Made by a program: the position numbers and the translations under genes. Source: JAGUYA01 sp043802425 (GTDB lineage Bacteria; Omnitrophota; Gorgyraeia; Gygaellales; Profunditerraquicolaceae). From it: 6,220 nucleotides of DNA. Within the stretch, counting starts at the first letter, position 1; each line of letters starts with the position of its first letter. The DNA lies in NCBI GenBank assembly GCA_043802425.1, contig JAZDLA010000031.1, forward strand, positions 1-6,220, in the 5' to 3' direction. Below, piece by piece: positions 1 through 6,220 of the stretch. A model generated the notes under the pieces. That model did no database searches, was not told the origin of the DNA, and saw nothing but the letters and a program-made list of their open reading frames with translations.

Positions 1-774
1 TTTACCCTCCAGATACATCTGTATGGGATACTCCTTGCCATCTACGTTATAAATATCGTGTCCCCTAAAAATACTCTGAAATTTCTTTCCGTTGGCGTCA
101 AATTTCTCTTCATAGATATTTGTGCCGTATTTCTTATCCACCCAGACAATCCTTTTGGTATAATACCAGCCGGCTCTCTTGGGAGTTGCCTCAATCACAT
201 AACAAGGTTCATCCTTGTAATAGGTCTTCTTCTTAAAATCCGATGTATACCCTGAAAAGTTCTCCTCTTTTACCAGCTTGTAACTTTCGTCTTCAAAGCG
301 ACGCGTGCTGATGTCCTCAACTGTAAAGTCAGACCCTAAAAAAGAATCATCGCCTTGCGAAGCAGAGACCTTTCTGATTTTCTTTAGCGAAGGGATCCAC
401 AACCAGACATCCTGGTCCCTTCCGGGATTAAGGTAGGTCCAGCTAAGGCTCGCCAGGCCCTTTACCTGCGTAGGTCCGGTAAAAATGGTCAGATCCTTAT
501 AGGCTATGCTATCTGACTGCCTGCCTAAATTAATTCTTTTGCGTGCCGTAGCCCTTTCGCGCGTGGCTCCGGATTTGTCAATAAAGTATGCCTTGCCCGT
601 ATACTGGACGTCATGGGCAAAAAGGGTATACTTATTAAAATATTTGATTTTCATAATCTCATCGGCGCTCATACCTGCTTTGGGCATATGCACATTGAAG
701 TAATCTAATTCTGCGGCAAAGGCATAACCCAAGATAAGCGCAATTGCTGTAACCAGAAACGCAACTCTTCTCAT
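1..774 (-). CDS. LolA-like outer membrane lipoprotein-sorting family protein, C-terminus cut by window edge
   Basis: The reading frame opens at ATG 774-772 and stays open for 258 codons to the window edge, so the C-terminus is missing. Residues 1-20 look like a Sec signal peptide: an Arg-Arg start, a hydrophobic core, then AFA before AEL, which suggests cleavage after Ala20. There is no lipobox cysteine, so a soluble periplasmic protein is expected. The mature part has the signature of the LolA-like family often annotated as outer membrane lipoprotein-sorting protein: WTYLNPGRDQDVWLWIPSLK near 112-131, then KIRKVSASQGDDSFLGSDFT near 132-151, and VEDI following. The family fold is a half beta-barrel that binds lipid or lipoprotein. 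The gene starts 13 nt after the stop of an MMPL exporter, a recurrent pairing for this family. I infer that it accepts hydrophobic cargo from that exporter. It is not LolA itself, and the cargo is unknown. Family call is firm; function is inferred. Confidence 0.88.
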   Translation of the reverse strand, partial: MRRVAFLVTAIALILGYAFAAELDYFNVHMPKAGMSADEIMKIKYFNKYTLFAHDVQYTGKAYFIDKSGATRERATARKRINLGRQSDSIAYKDLTIFTGPTQVKGLASLSWTYLNPGRDQDVWLWIPSLKKIRKVSASQGDDSFLGSDFTVEDISTRRFEDESYKLVKEENFSGYTSDFKKKTYYKDEPCYVIEATPKRAGWYYTKRIVWVDKKYGTNIYEEKFDANGKKFQSIFRGHDIYNVDGKEYPIQMYLEGK

Positions 775-781
775 CTTGCTC

Positions 782-787
782 CCTCCT
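782..787 (-). promoter_or_regulatory. Strong Shine-Dalgarno for the LolA-like gene
   Basis: On the minus strand AGGAGG (787-782) ends 7 nt before ATG 774. It begins directly after the TAA stop (790-788) of the upstream exporter gene. It fixes the start of the LolA-like gene and suggests that a ribosome finishing the exporter could re-initiate here. Confidence 0.85.
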
Positions 788-3121
788 TTATCTTGTCAAA
801 AACTTAGGTTTAAGCGTCATAATCATCGAAGGCAAAACCCCTAGTGTCCCCACGGCATTAAAAAATATAAAGAACGCAAGTAGCGCCCCTAACCTTGCCT
901 GCAGGAGAATGCTAGAAAACATCCACGTGGCTATACCGACGGTCAGGGTCATGCCGGTGAAGAATACCGCCTTGCCTGATGATGACATCGTCTCTACCAA
1001 TGCGTCTTTTAATGCTACTGTCCCACCCCCTTCCTTTAGTTCGTCTTTTATGCGTGATACAATATAGATCCCGAAATCATCGCCAAAACCAATACCCAGG
1101 GCAACTACGGGGATCATCTCCTGGGTAAGACTCACTCTTAAAAAACCTAATATCCCGAAAACAAGCAGCGTCCTGAATAATAAGGGTATCATCAAAAGCC
1201 ATCCTGAGACTAATGAGCCGTAGGCCAGGACAAGGCACAAGAATACCAAGGCCGAAGTCAATAATGAGTTCGCCGAGAGCATAGTGGCCACGATCTGGTT
1301 AACAGCAGCTAACATTCCGATATTCCCGCCGGCATAATAAAAATCCACTCCCGGAGCCTTATGATTTGCCTTGATCCAGTATTCGGTCTTCTTAATGACA
1401 TCATTCATCGTGGAGGCCTTGTGGTCGCGAAGCTCTACTTTGATGTTAGCGTATTTATAATTGGGATTAACCACCGGATCAAAATCACCGGGAAAACTGC
1501 TTAAGTCGTATAGGAATAGGTATTCGGCGATTGTCTTGTCATTATCGGGAATCTTGAATTCGCGCGGATTACCGGAAAACATAACCATATTCATCCCCTT
1601 GATATATTCTACTAAAGACAGGGTCCTGCCTACGCCGGGGACTTCTTTTTCCAGATAACGCTCTAGACTATCCATTTCTTTCAAGACTTCGCTACTCAAA
1701 AACGCATCCTGGTCCTTTCCCTCTACAAATATATAATACGAGTCTGATGTAGCAAAGTGTTCGCTGATAAATTTCTCTGCCTGGTTATAAGGGCTATTAG
1801 CGTAAAGCAAAGAGGTACCCGGCTTCTTATCGCCAACCTCAAGCCTGCTCATCCCTAATACGGCGATACCTGTTAATAAGAAAAAAACTATGATAATTAC
1901 CCATCGCGATGTTCTATTTATTGCCAACTTGGCAAAATAACTTAATATTTTATTGGTAAGCGTCGTCCTCTCTTCCTGAATAACCTCCAGGCGTCTTGGC
2001 GGATTCATAAAAGAAAGCAGGTTAGGCACTAAAATCACCGTACTAAAAAATACGCTTAATATGCCAAAACCAATAGCAATAGCAAGGCTCCTGACCATGC
2101 CTAAAGGAACTATGAGTAATGCGAAGGGGGCGATGCCGTCGGTAAGCAGGCCCGTAAAAGCCGGGATAAACAAAGAGCGGGTAATATCAATGGCAGCGGC
2201 CTTAGAATTACGTTTGTGTTTACTCATGTATTCATAATAACGCTTGATAAATTGCACGGAATGGCTCACCCCCAAAGCAAAGACTAAAAACGGCGCAAGT
2301 ATTGTCGAAGGCGTAAGCTTGTACCCGCAAAGAACGGTCATCCCTAATCCCCAAAGAGTAGCCATCCCCGCAGACATCAGGGGTAATACCACTCCGCGCT
2401 TGGACCTGAATACGTTATACAAGACAAGGGCCATCACCAGCAAAGTAACAATAAAAAGTCCGCTCATGCGCGGCAGATAAAAATCCAGCCAACCCTGTAA
2501 AACCGGCTGGCCGCTAATATAAATATTATGATTTTTATCTTCGTATTGCTTTTTTATATTCTGCAGGGTGTCAAAGATCTTTCTCGAGGAAACGTCGGAT
2601 TCAAAATCAGCCTGGATCAACGTTGCCCTGAAATCTTTTGATACGACAGGCCCCAAGACAAGGGGATTCTTTCTAATTTTATACTCCAGCCTATCCAGCT
2701 CCTCCTGGGTTTTAGGCGGATCGTGCATCAGCCACTCGGTAACGAAACCATCTTCGTTTGCCTCGATATCTTTTATCTTTCTGGCTGACAAAGAAATAAC
2801 CCTACCTGCGTTTATGCCTTCGGTTAGATAGAGTTCATTGGTAATCCGCCAAACCTTATCCAGGGTAACAAGATTAAGGATTGTACCTTCTTTTACCTCG
2901 ACGGCAAAGGAGATCTGATTAAGCCCACCAAAGATTTCATTGAGCCTATTCTGGATTTTTAGATACGGATGCTTTAGCGGATAAAAATCACCTAGGTTGG
3001 TCTCAAAGCTGAGGAACTTTAACTGATAAATAAAAAACAGGCTGATAACAAGGCAGAGCCCTAAAAAACCGTACCTGTATCTAATTAACCCGTGACTAAA
3101 CCAATTTAGAAACTTCCTCAT
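788..3121 (-). CDS. MMPL-type RND superfamily exporter (COG1033-like)
   Basis: A complete 777-residue inner-membrane protein with the two-fold RND plan. TM1 is at about 16-34, followed by a periplasmic domain at about 35-217 and TM2-TM6 between about 219 and 370. TM7 is at about 406-424, followed by a second periplasmic domain at about 425-612 and TM8-TM12 between about 614 and 767. The loops of roughly 185 residues are much shorter than those of AcrB-type pumps, and no HAE1 signature is present; this fits the MMPL/COG1033 exporter group. TM10 carries GIGFGDDFGIYIVSR (676-690) with Asp681 and Asp682 where MmpL proteins have the Asp of the proton relay. The matching place in TM4 reads FALGVSHSVQFIKR (281-294), with His287 instead of Asp. 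Its ATG overlaps the TGA of the acyl-CoA synthetase by 4 nt, and AAGGAG (3136-3131) lies 9 nt upstream. The neighbours, an acyl-activating enzyme and a LolA-like protein, suggest export of a lipid or acylated compound driven by proton motive force. The substrate is not known. Confidence 0.93.
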   Translation of the reverse strand: MRKFLNWFSHGLIRYRYGFLGLCLVISLFFIYQLKFLSFETNLGDFYPLKHPYLKIQNRLNEIFGGLNQISFAVEVKEGTILNLVTLDKVWRITNELYLTEGINAGRVISLSARKIKDIEANEDGFVTEWLMHDPPKTQEELDRLEYKIRKNPLVLGPVVSKDFRATLIQADFESDVSSRKIFDTLQNIKKQYEDKNHNIYISGQPVLQGWLDFYLPRMSGLFIVTLLVMALVLYNVFRSKRGVVLPLMSAGMATLWGLGMTVLCGYKLTPSTILAPFLVFALGVSHSVQFIKRYYEYMSKHKRNSKAAAIDITRSLFIPAFTGLLTDGIAPFALLIVPLGMVRSLAIAIGFGILSVFFSTVILVPNLLSFMNPPRRLEVIQEERTTLTNKILSYFAKLAINRTSRWVIIIVFFLLTGIAVLGMSRLEVGDKKPGTSLLYANSPYNQAEKFISEHFATSDSYYIFVEGKDQDAFLSSEVLKEMDSLERYLEKEVPGVGRTLSLVEYIKGMNMVMFSGNPREFKIPDNDKTIAEYLFLYDLSSFPGDFDPVVNPNYKYANIKVELRDHKASTMNDVIKKTEYWIKANHKAPGVDFYYAGGNIGMLAAVNQIVATMLSANSLLTSALVFLCLVLAYGSLVSGWLLMIPLLFRTLLVFGILGFLRVSLTQEMIPVVALGIGFGDDFGIYIVSRIKDELKEGGGTVALKDALVETMSSSGKAVFFTGMTLTVGIATWMFSSILLQARLGALLAFFIFFNAVGTLGVLPSMIMTLKPKFLTR

Positions 3122-4623
3122 GCGGACTCTCTCCTTAATGCTTCTTTATCAATCTTTCCCGCCCTACTTTTAGGAAGGGAGGCTAAAAATTCAAAGTAAT
3201 GGGGAATTTTAAAATGCGCAAGGCGCTGCCGGCAGAAGTAACGTAAATCCGCTTCGCCAATCTTGCTTGACTCTTTGAGCACCACAAATGCTTTGGGCAC
3301 CTCGCCTCTTAATTTATCCGCTACGCCGATAACCGCTGCCTCTACGATGTCAGTATGTTTATATATGGCTGCCTCAATTTCCGGCTCAAAGACAATCTCT
3401 CCTGCGACCTTAATCATCTCTTTCTTTCTACCCACAATGTAGAGGTCGCCTTCCTGGTCAAATCTTCCCAGATCCCCGGTATGGAACCAGCCGTTACGCA
3501 TAGCCTGGGTTGTAGCCTCGGGGTCCTTGTAATAGCCATCGGTAACCACCCAACCCCTGACCACTATTTCGCCTATTTCGCCCTGCGCCATCTCTTTATC
3601 TTCTTCATCAAATATCTTTACCTCTATCCAGGGGGCGGGCCTTCCTATGCTTTCCAGCTTTTTTGAACCCATAGGTATAACCGTAGTGGGGGCATTGGTC
3701 TCAGTCAAACCCCAACCGTGGAGAAAATGCGCCTGCGGACAATACTGATGGAACCTGCGTAAGGCATCGGCAGAACTGGCAGCGCCGAAACTGACTATCC
3801 AGCGCAGGCTGGAAAGGTCAAGGCTTTCGAATTCCTTTAATTGTAAAAAGGCGTAATACATCGAAGGCACAATCCAGAAGCAGGTTACGCGGTATTTCTG
3901 TATATTATTCAAAAACTCCAGCGGCACAAAACGCTCCATCAAAACCATAGTCAACCCAAAGGAAATGCAGTCTTGAAGATAAACCAGCCCCCCTAAATGC
4001 GATAAAGGAATTGCGCAAAGAATAATGTCTTCATCTTTAAAATCTACAAAGTGCCCCATGGCTTTTGGGGGAGCGTCTAATTGCAGGTAATTTACTAAAA
4101 CGCCCTTGGGTTTACCCGTGGTGCCAGAGGTATAAAATATAATTGCGTAATCTTTATCCTGGATTTTAACGCCGGGGTGCACAGGCCTACCTTTCTCTAA
4201 TAATCCATCAAAAGATAGATAATCGCCGCCTGGACTCTGGGAAAGTATAATTTCCTTTAAGGCCGGACACCTTTGCTTAAGATTGGGTAACGTTGTAGCA
4301 GCTTTAGGCTTAGCGATTAAAATAGCAGCCTCAGAATGCGCTATGCAGGAAGATAACTCTTCTTCGGTGAGCATAAAATCTAAGGGTACGGCAGTTGCTC
4401 CGCAACACCAGGTAGCCAGATAACTATAAACATATTCCGGGGAGTTGGGAAGATAGATAGCCACTTTATCGCCTTTTTTGATCCCTAAGTTTTTGAGGCT
4501 ATCGGCTAATTTAAAACAGGCATCTCTCAATCCGGAAAAAGTAATAACTTGGCCTTTGAATAAAAAGGCCGGTTTATCCGGGTGAATCCTGGCTTTGCTT
4601 TCGAGGATTGCAGCTATATCCAT
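3118..4623 (-). CDS. AMP-forming acyl-CoA synthetase (fatty-acid CoA ligase family)
   Basis: A complete 501-residue ANL-superfamily adenylating enzyme. It activates a carboxylic acid with ATP to an acyl-adenylate and passes it to CoA. Core motifs are in order: the P-loop YTSGTTGKPKG at 164-174, GWGLTET at 303-309, WFHTGDLG at 379-386, the hinge region GRKKEMIKVAGE at 398-409, and the C-terminal catalytic lysine in RAGKID (Lys490). Length is typical of medium or long-chain CoA ligases. It is shorter than fatty acyl-AMP ligases, and no signal peptide or membrane segment is evident, so it should be cytoplasmic. ATG 4623 is chosen because an in-frame stop lies at 4653-4651, no other ATG intervenes, and MDIAAILESKARIHPDKPAF aligns with usual family N-termini. 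No Shine-Dalgarno is visible before it, unlike the other genes here. It is the first gene of a unit with the MMPL exporter (4-nt overlap) and the LolA-like protein. I infer that it prepares or recycles the acyl group of the exported compound; acyl specificity cannot be read. Confidence 0.93.
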   Translation of the reverse strand: MDIAAILESKARIHPDKPAFLFKGQVITFSGLRDACFKLADSLKNLGIKKGDKVAIYLPNSPEYVYSYLATWCCGATAVPLDFMLTEEELSSCIAHSEAAILIAKPKAATTLPNLKQRCPALKEIILSQSPGGDYLSFDGLLEKGRPVHPGVKIQDKDYAIIFYTSGTTGKPKGVLVNYLQLDAPPKAMGHFVDFKDEDIILCAIPLSHLGGLVYLQDCISFGLTMVLMERFVPLEFLNNIQKYRVTCFWIVPSMYYAFLQLKEFESLDLSSLRWIVSFGAASSADALRRFHQYCPQAHFLHGWGLTETNAPTTVIPMGSKKLESIGRPAPWIEVKIFDEEDKEMAQGEIGEIVVRGWVVTDGYYKDPEATTQAMRNGWFHTGDLGRFDQEGDLYIVGRKKEMIKVAGEIVFEPEIEAAIYKHTDIVEAAVIGVADKLRGEVPKAFVVLKESSKIGEADLRYFCRQRLAHFKIPHYFEFLASLPKSRAGKIDKEALRRESA

Positions 4624-4639
4624 TAGTAAAATTTTACTA
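4624..4639. promoter_or_regulatory. Perfect 16-bp palindrome, candidate operator
   Basis: TAGTAAAATTTTACTA equals its own reverse complement over all 16 bases. It touches the ATG of the acyl-CoA synthetase and lies about 10 to 25 nt after the predicted transcription start, a common place for a repressor site. With no spacer between the arms it would make only a short RNA hairpin, so binding of a dimeric regulator to DNA is the simpler reading. No regulator gene is in the window. It could be a chance palindrome in AT-rich DNA. Confidence 0.5.
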
Positions 4640-4654
4640 TTTAAATTTTCTTAT

Positions 4655-4684
4655 ATTTTATCTAAGGTAAGGGGGTGGTGTCAA
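4655..4684 (-). promoter_or_regulatory. Sigma-70-type promoter for the synthetase-exporter-LolA unit
   Basis: On the minus strand the -35 box is a perfect TTGACA (4684-4679) and the -10 box is TAAAAT (4660-4655), five of six matches to TATAAT, with an 18-bp spacer. Transcription should begin near 4648, giving a leader of about 25 nt. This supports separate transcription from the upstream pump genes. The spacer contains a run of Cs (CCACCCCC), which is unusual in this AT-rich gap. Confidence 0.65.
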
Positions 4685-4727
4685 GGACTTTTTTAAGCAG
4701 GAATGAAACTTTTAGATAATACGTAAG

Positions 4728-5021
4728 TTAGGTTATTTCTTCCAGAGGCAGGATAAAGGCCTTAAGGCCTTCTTGGCCTAATTTTTTGCGTAATTCTTTA
4801 ATGCGGGAGGATAGCTCTCCGGCCTCTTTTTCTTCGCAGGCAACATATAAGATATTATTTCTGCCCGGCCAGACATCATTGCCTAAATGCGTGCCAGAAG
4901 CGTTACCTTTGCCGAATGTACCCATAATCTTGGTATAATTCTTCAGGCCACAGCTTGATAAAGCCTCCATCACCTCGATATCTATGGCTTCGTTATAACT
5001 AATCATTACCATTTTATTCAT
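4728..5021 (-). CDS. Small PII-like protein coupled to an RND permease
   Basis: A complete 97-residue cytoplasmic protein without signal peptide or membrane segment. It opens MNKMVMISYNEAIDIEVMEA, and its pattern fits the ferredoxin-like PII fold: strand 2-8, helix 11-23, strand about 28-35, a glycine-rich loop GKGNASGTHLGNDVWPGRNN (37-56) at the place of the T-loop, strand 57-62, helix 65-83, and strand 86-92. It resembles the family loosely annotated as P-II family nitrogen regulator, and lacks the classic uridylylated GlnB T-loop. Its ATG overlaps the TGA of the RND permease by 4 nt, and GAGG (5034-5031) lies 9 nt upstream, so the two are probably translated together. PII-like proteins next to heavy-metal RND pumps, such as CusX-type DUF3240 proteins, are a known arrangement. 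I infer a regulatory or sensing role for the pump. The ligand is not evident. Confidence 0.8.
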   Translation of the reverse strand: MNKMVMISYNEAIDIEVMEALSSCGLKNYTKIMGTFGKGNASGTHLGNDVWPGRNNILYVACEEKEAGELSSRIKELRKKLGQEGLKAFILPLEEIT

Positions 5022-6220
5022 GCAATCTTACCTCTTTTCTCCTTGATTTTTGCTTCGACCGCCGCATAAAGCGTAGGGACAAATAACATGGTCACTAAAG
5101 TTGAAATGGTTAAGCCGCCGATCATGGTGATTCCTAATGGCTGCCAGACTTCAGAGCCTTCGCCTCTGGATATGGCTAAAGGCAAGAGCCCTACCAGTGT
5201 AGTAACCGTAGTCATCATTACCGGCCTTAAGCGATCTCTCCCGCCTTGAGTAACCGCCTCAAGCATAGAGCATCCCCGCGCACGTAAAATATTGATATAA
5301 CTGATCAGGACTATCGCATTATTGACCACGATACCCATCAACATAATAATGCCCAAAAAGGTAATCACGCTTAAGGTTGTTCCGGTTAAAAGGAATGCCA
5401 GGAATACGCCGGTGAAAGTAAAAGGAACAGCAAACATCACGATAAAGGGATCTAAGAAAGATTCAAACTGGGCAGCCATAACCATATAGACTAACGCAAT
5501 GCCTAGAATAAGCAAAAGCGTCAAATCCTTGAATGCTTTAGCCTGTTCCTCTGCTTCGCCGCCGAAATTGAGCATCACATCAGCAGGTAGAATTATTTTA
5601 TCCAGCTCTTTTTTAATATCTTCCTTTACCTTTCCCGCTGAACGCCGGAACACATTACACTCTACCCTTACTACCCTTTCGCGGTTCTGTCGCTCAATCT
5701 CCACGGGACCCGCCACTTCGTAAATCCTGGCGAAGTTGGCCAGCCGCACTTGTTTTCCCGTAACCGGAGAAACCAGGGCCAGCGTCTCAATGTCTTCTAT
5801 TTTCGAGCGTGATCCTTCTTCTAACCTTACATAGATATCATAAGTTTGGCCTTTTTCCCGATATTTACTGGCAGTCGAACCTTCGATAAATGTCTTAGTG
5901 CTGGAGGCTATGGTATTCATATCCAAGCCTAAGGCAGATGCTTTCTCTCTATCTACGGAAATCCTTAACTCCGGACGGTTTATCTCCCGCGAGATACTCA
6001 CATCTACGGTACCGGGAATATTCTCCATAATTCCCTTTATCTTCTCTGCCAGGGCATTGGTCTCTATAAATGAATGCCCGATAATTTCCAGCTGTATAGC
6101 TTTACCCCCCATCCCGGTAATCATTCTGCCCAGAGGATTACCTGTGCTGATATTCACGTTCAATACGCCCGGAATGCGCCTGATTTGTTCCCTGAAGACT
6201 TGGCCTATTTCAAAAACAGA
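5018..6220 (-). CDS. RND efflux permease, HAE1/SwrC-like, C-terminal part only
   Basis: The open frame runs in from the window edge: the 19 codons above 6163 read SVFEIGQVFREQIRRIPGV without a stop, and the codon at 6163 is an internal TTG. This fragment is thus the last 400 residues of a protein normally about 1000-1050 long. Residues 1-230 are periplasmic porter and docking subdomains of the second half (for example NRPELRISVDREKASALGLD near 81-100). TM8-TM12 follow from about 233 to 385. Signatures are VYMVMAAQFESFLDPF (244-259), GIVVNNAIVLISYIN (296-310), and GGRDRLRPVMMTTVTTLVGL (327-346), followed by GEGSEVWQPLGITMIGG (353-369). The NN in TM10, where AcrB has the essential lysine, is usual in SwrC-like members. 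The pump exports drugs, solvents, lipids or surfactants by proton exchange, normally with a membrane-fusion protein and outer-membrane channel that would lie upstream outside this window. The specific substrate cannot be stated. It is followed with a 4-nt overlap by the PII-like gene. Confidence 0.93.
   Translation of the reverse strand, partial: SVFEIGQVFREQIRRIPGVLNVNISTGNPLGRMITGMGGKAIQLEIIGHSFIETNALAEKIKGIMENIPGTVDVSISREINRPELRISVDREKASALGLDMNTIASSTKTFIEGSTASKYREKGQTYDIYVRLEEGSRSKIEDIETLALVSPVTGKQVRLANFARIYEVAGPVEIERQNRERVVRVECNVFRRSAGKVKEDIKKELDKIILPADVMLNFGGEAEEQAKAFKDLTLLLILGIALVYMVMAAQFESFLDPFIVMFAVPFTFTGVFLAFLLTGTTLSVITFLGIIMLMGIVVNNAIVLISYINILRARGCSMLEAVTQGGRDRLRPVMMTTVTTLVGLLPLAISRGEGSEVWQPLGITMIGGLTISTLVTMLFVPTLYAAVEAKIKEKRGKIA

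Noticed and set aside
58..703. Short plus-strand open frames at 58-255 and 506-703
   Set aside because: They lie antisense to the LolA-like gene, which has a clear signal peptide and family motifs. Their translations show no recognisable family.
1461..2831. Plus-strand open frames at 1461-1658, 2244-2480 and 2568-2831
   Set aside because: They are shadows of the MMPL exporter, which is continuous and complete in the opposite strand.
3355..3666. 103-residue plus-strand open frame
   Set aside because: It is antisense to the motif-rich C-terminal region of the acyl-CoA synthetase. It has no Shine-Dalgarno site and no recognisable domain.
3118..4623. Reading the adenylating enzyme as a fatty acyl-AMP ligase that feeds a polyketide synthase
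   Set aside because: It is shorter than that group, and no polyketide synthase or acyl carrier protein is in the window. A CoA ligase is the simpler call.
4685..4727. Possible intrinsic terminator after the PII-like gene
   Set aside because: Only a weak ACTT/AAGT pairing is visible, with no GC stem or following T-run on the minus strand.
5499..5723. Plus-strand open frame of 74 residues
   Set aside because: It is antisense to the conserved porter domain of the RND permease and has a serine-rich, shadow-like composition.
6161..6163. TTG at 6163 as the start of the RND permease
   Set aside because: The frame continues upstream to the window edge with RND-like sequence, and a start here would leave the protein without its first half. 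It is an internal leucine codon.

Overview
All five genes in this window lie on the minus strand, so transcription runs from high to low coordinates. No RNA gene, mobile element or CRISPR array is visible. The protein set suggests a diderm bacterium: it includes a tripartite-type RND pump, an MMPL/RND exporter paired with a secreted LolA-like protein, and Shine-Dalgarno-led genes packed with stop/start overlaps. Base composition is moderate, with AT-rich spacers. The mixture resembles gene sets of uncultured diderm phyla such as Omnitrophota or deltaproteobacterial lineages, but this is an impression and the sequence alone does not fix the phylum.

Layout in transcription order: (1) 6220-5018 is the C-terminal 400 residues of an HAE1/SwrC-like RND efflux permease, cut by the window edge. 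(2) 5021-4728 is a 97-residue PII-like protein whose start overlaps the permease stop in an ATGA. (3) 4727-4624 is a 104-bp AT-rich spacer with a near-consensus sigma-70 promoter (TTGACA, 18 bp, TAAAAT) and a perfect 16-bp palindrome directly against the next start codon. (4) 4623-3118 is an AMP-forming acyl-CoA synthetase with all core motifs. (5) 3121-788 is a 777-residue MMPL/COG1033-type RND exporter, again joined by an ATGA overlap. (6) 774-1 is a LolA-like secreted protein, cut at its C-terminus, whose Shine-Dalgarno abuts the exporter stop codon.

Two transport modules therefore sit head to tail. The first is an efflux pump with a small PII-fold partner that may regulate it. The second is a compact three-gene unit: an acyl-activating enzyme, an inner-membrane lipid-type exporter, and a periplasmic LolA-fold protein that could carry a hydrophobic cargo toward the outer membrane. 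The second module has its own promoter and a possible operator, and is the most interesting part of the window. Its substrate cannot be read from the sequence.
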